DNA from: Bacillota bacterium
Lineage (GTDB): Bacteria > Bacillota > Bacilli > Alicyclobacillales > Alicyclobacillaceae
Direction of reading: 5' to 3'
Assembly (NCBI GenBank): GCA_021816665.1
Contig: JAKAXI010000083.1
Coordinates: 1 to 7,730, forward strand
DNA length: 7,730 nucleotides
Shown one piece after another: positions 6,563 through 7,730 of this stretch. The notes beneath the pieces were generated by a model. The model had not been told where the DNA came from and ran no database searches. It saw nothing but the letters and a program-made list of their open reading frames with translations. The stretch's first letter is position 1, and every line of letters begins with the position of its first letter. The position numbers and the translations under genes were made by a program.

Positions 6563-6591
6563 AGTCTATGGCAGTCTGTGAAAGTTGTCAA
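6563..6591 (-). promoter_or_regulatory. Sigma-A-like promoter for the riboswitch-btuF transcript
   Basis: Minus-strand TTGACA (6586-6591) is a perfect -35. Seventeen bases later comes TAGACT (6563-6568), matching 4 of 6 bases of the -10 consensus. Transcription would begin near 6556, just ahead of the aptamer's P1 stem. The placement strongly supports it. An inverted repeat AGTTGT/ACAACT (6583-6588 and 6594-6599) overlaps the -35. Confidence 0.75.
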
Positions 6592-6618
6592 CTACAACTA
6601 GGTTTGAAACTCTTGTTC

Positions 6619-7002
6619 TCACGGATTGCGAAACACGGTCAGCAAACTCCGCCCGGGATTGAGCGTCAACGCGAGACCCTGATCGATGAAGAAGCGCAGG
6701 CCAAATAGGCCGTTCTCTGTCAAGCTTGGGTCGACCACGCACGGGACATTGCGATAGATATGTCCGCCAAGGTTGAGTCGGCAGGTGGAAGTGTAGGCTG
6801 TGGCTTGCCCCCCTACGCCGCCAATCTGGATCGGTTGTAGAACTGGGAGGTTCAATTCCTGGGCAACCTTCCCGTTAAAAGTCAGCTCAAATGCACCAGT
6901 GTCCAATACCATGTCTGGCACGCTCACCCCGTTGACGATGAGCGGAAAATAGAATGAATCGTTCTGGACCGTGCCCTTGATTTGAGCAATGCGAGTGTAC
7001 AA
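6619..7002 (-). CDS. Small retropepsin-like aspartic protease
   Basis: The 127-residue product resembles single-domain clan AA aspartic proteases, which work as homodimers with one Asp from each chain. The motif MVLDTGAFELTF (31-42) holds the catalytic Asp34-Thr35-Gly36. A flap-like glycine-rich segment GGVGGQATAY (61-70) follows, and GLFGLRFFIDQGLALTL (98-114) matches the family's C-terminal hydrophobic-glycine motif (GLLGxDFL type). The start is TTG at 7002 with AAGGAG 10 bases upstream; no in-frame ATG lies nearby. No signal peptide or membrane segment is visible, so it acts in the cytosol or, possibly, the forespore or mother cell. It is divergent from the CotF-like coat gene, with 155 bases between starts, which hints at a sporulation or germination link, but no sporulation sigma-factor promoter is clear. 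The substrate is unknown. Confidence 0.78.
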   Translation of the reverse strand: MYTRIAQIKGTVQNDSFYFPLIVNGVSVPDMVLDTGAFELTFNGKVAQELNLPVLQPIQIGGVGGQATAYTSTCRLNLGGHIYRNVPCVVDPSLTENGLFGLRFFIDQGLALTLNPGRSLLTVFRNP

Positions 7003-7157
7003 GAGGCTTCAGCTCCTTTTGGTGAGATACGTACATGTCCAACATACGGAGTGCCACAGCGGTATGACCCGGCGGCTGTGCGCTGTGCATAACGCCCCCG
7101 TCCAACGGACAGTGTATATCCGTAAGAAATAACCAATTTGGGAGGCGTTCGATTTAC

Positions 7158-7730
7158 ATGGGTATGAACGGGATGAATTCAGGCGAATCATCAATGGCAG
7201 GCGGGAACATGTCTGGGTCGTCTACTCCAGAGTTTGGAGCACACGAACTGATCGTCATGAACGAGGCTCTCATGACGAAATCGGCAAACGCTGATGTACT
7301 CTCTCACTTTGCTCAAGAAGTTCAGGATTCACAGTTGCGGCGTATGCTAGAAGAGCAGGCTCGCAACGTAACTAACCACTACATGCAAGGTGTGCAAATT
7401 CTTCAGGGCCGTGGAAACTCGACATCGAATCGGCAATCATACACGGGGCAAATCAACGGAGAGCCTAAACTCGGGTTGCGCCAGCCTTCAATGCCTGCGC
7501 CGAATCCAAACGGACAGTCCCTCACTGACCGGGCAATTTCTGGTGTCGTTTTAAACATGCACAAACATGGTGCAGTCGCCTGGATGACGTTCGCACTGGA
7601 ATGCGCGGATACCGAACTTCGCAGTTTCCTCATCAACGGCGCTCTGATGTGCGATCAGGCAGCTTATGACCTGTTTATGTACATGAACCAGCGCGGCTAC
7701 TATCAGGTGCCGACACTCATGCAGAAGACG
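7158..7730 (+). CDS. CotF-family spore coat protein (3' end cut by window edge)
   Basis: The open frame runs 191 codons to the right edge with no stop. GGGAGG (7140-7145) precedes the ATG at 7158 by 12 bases, a long gap; the in-frame ATG at 7164 is also possible but even further away. Residues 1-25 are Met/Gly/Ser-rich and probably disordered. Residues 26-84 form a helical segment (AHELIVMNEALMTKSAN, then HFAQEVQDSQLRRML). A Pro/Asn/Gln-rich linker follows (85-120). Residues 121-187 match the CotF domain, a ferritin-like helical fold, with LTDRAISGVVLNMHKHGAVA, ALECAD and QRGYYQVPTL. CotF proteins usually end soon after the YYQVP motif, so little is probably missing. It is expected to be made in the mother cell late in sporulation. 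A sporulation-type promoter is likely upstream, but I could not identify one with confidence. Confidence 0.88.
   Translation, partial: MGMNGMNSGESSMAGGNMSGSSTPEFGAHELIVMNEALMTKSANADVLSHFAQEVQDSQLRRMLEEQARNVTNHYMQGVQILQGRGNSTSNRQSYTGQINGEPKLGLRQPSMPAPNPNGQSLTDRAISGVVLNMHKHGAVAWMTFALECADTELRSFLINGALMCDQAAYDLFMYMNQRGYYQVPTLMQKT

Noticed and set aside
7021..7157. Sporulation sigma-factor promoter for the CotF-like gene
   Set aside because: CATAACG near 7088 and TATATCCGTA near 7115 only partly match the sigma-K or sigma-E -10 patterns and lack a fitting -35.

Overview
This window looks like chromosomal DNA from a spore-forming, moderately GC-rich Firmicute, probably of the Alicyclobacillaceae type. 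That placement is an inference. It rests on a CotF-family spore coat gene, a SpoIID/LytB-domain protein, strong Bacillus-like ribosome binding sites, a lipoprotein-type solute-binding protein, and a ThiF/MoeB enzyme with the CDTVGVI motif and C-terminal extension common in Bacillales. It holds seven complete or near-complete genes, one gene cut by the right edge, and one gene ruin. No tRNA, rRNA, CRISPR array, insertion sequence or phage gene was seen.

Layout, left to right. Positions 71-173 hold a small degenerate repeat patch. Then comes a minus-strand DJ-1/PfpI family gene (190-744). Divergent from it, on the plus strand, is a ThiF/MoeB-type adenylyltransferase (934-2097). It meets head-on, with only 2 bases between stop codons, a minus-strand GGDEF diguanylate cyclase (2100-3134). 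Upstream of the cyclase start, on the plus strand, lies the decayed core of an ectoine synthase gene (about 3178-3482). A 16-bp perfect hairpin (3483-3521) follows and serves as the likely terminator for the next minus-strand unit. That unit is a two-gene translationally coupled pair: a secreted Ig/carboxypeptidase-regulatory-like protein (4182-5024) and a secreted SpoIID/LytB-domain protein (3544-4185).

Next on the minus strand is a vitamin B12 uptake module. A sigma-A-like promoter (6563-6591) and a full cobalamin riboswitch (6340-6540) are followed by a hairpin that could be its switch terminator (6249-6276), and then by a BtuF-like lipoprotein (5189-6163). No permease or ATPase gene is next to it, so the binding protein is an orphan here. 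Upstream is a small retropepsin-like aspartic protease gene (6619-7002, minus). Divergent from that is the CotF-like spore coat gene (7158 to beyond the right edge, plus).

Most functions are ordinary household or accessory roles: aldehyde or stress handling, sulfur-carrier activation, c-di-GMP signalling, B12 scavenging and spore envelope. The least explained items are the coupled secreted pair, the lone retropepsin beside the coat gene, the ectoine synthase ruin, and the short repeats at 71-173 and 5126-5210. Nothing here clearly announces a new defence or mobile system.
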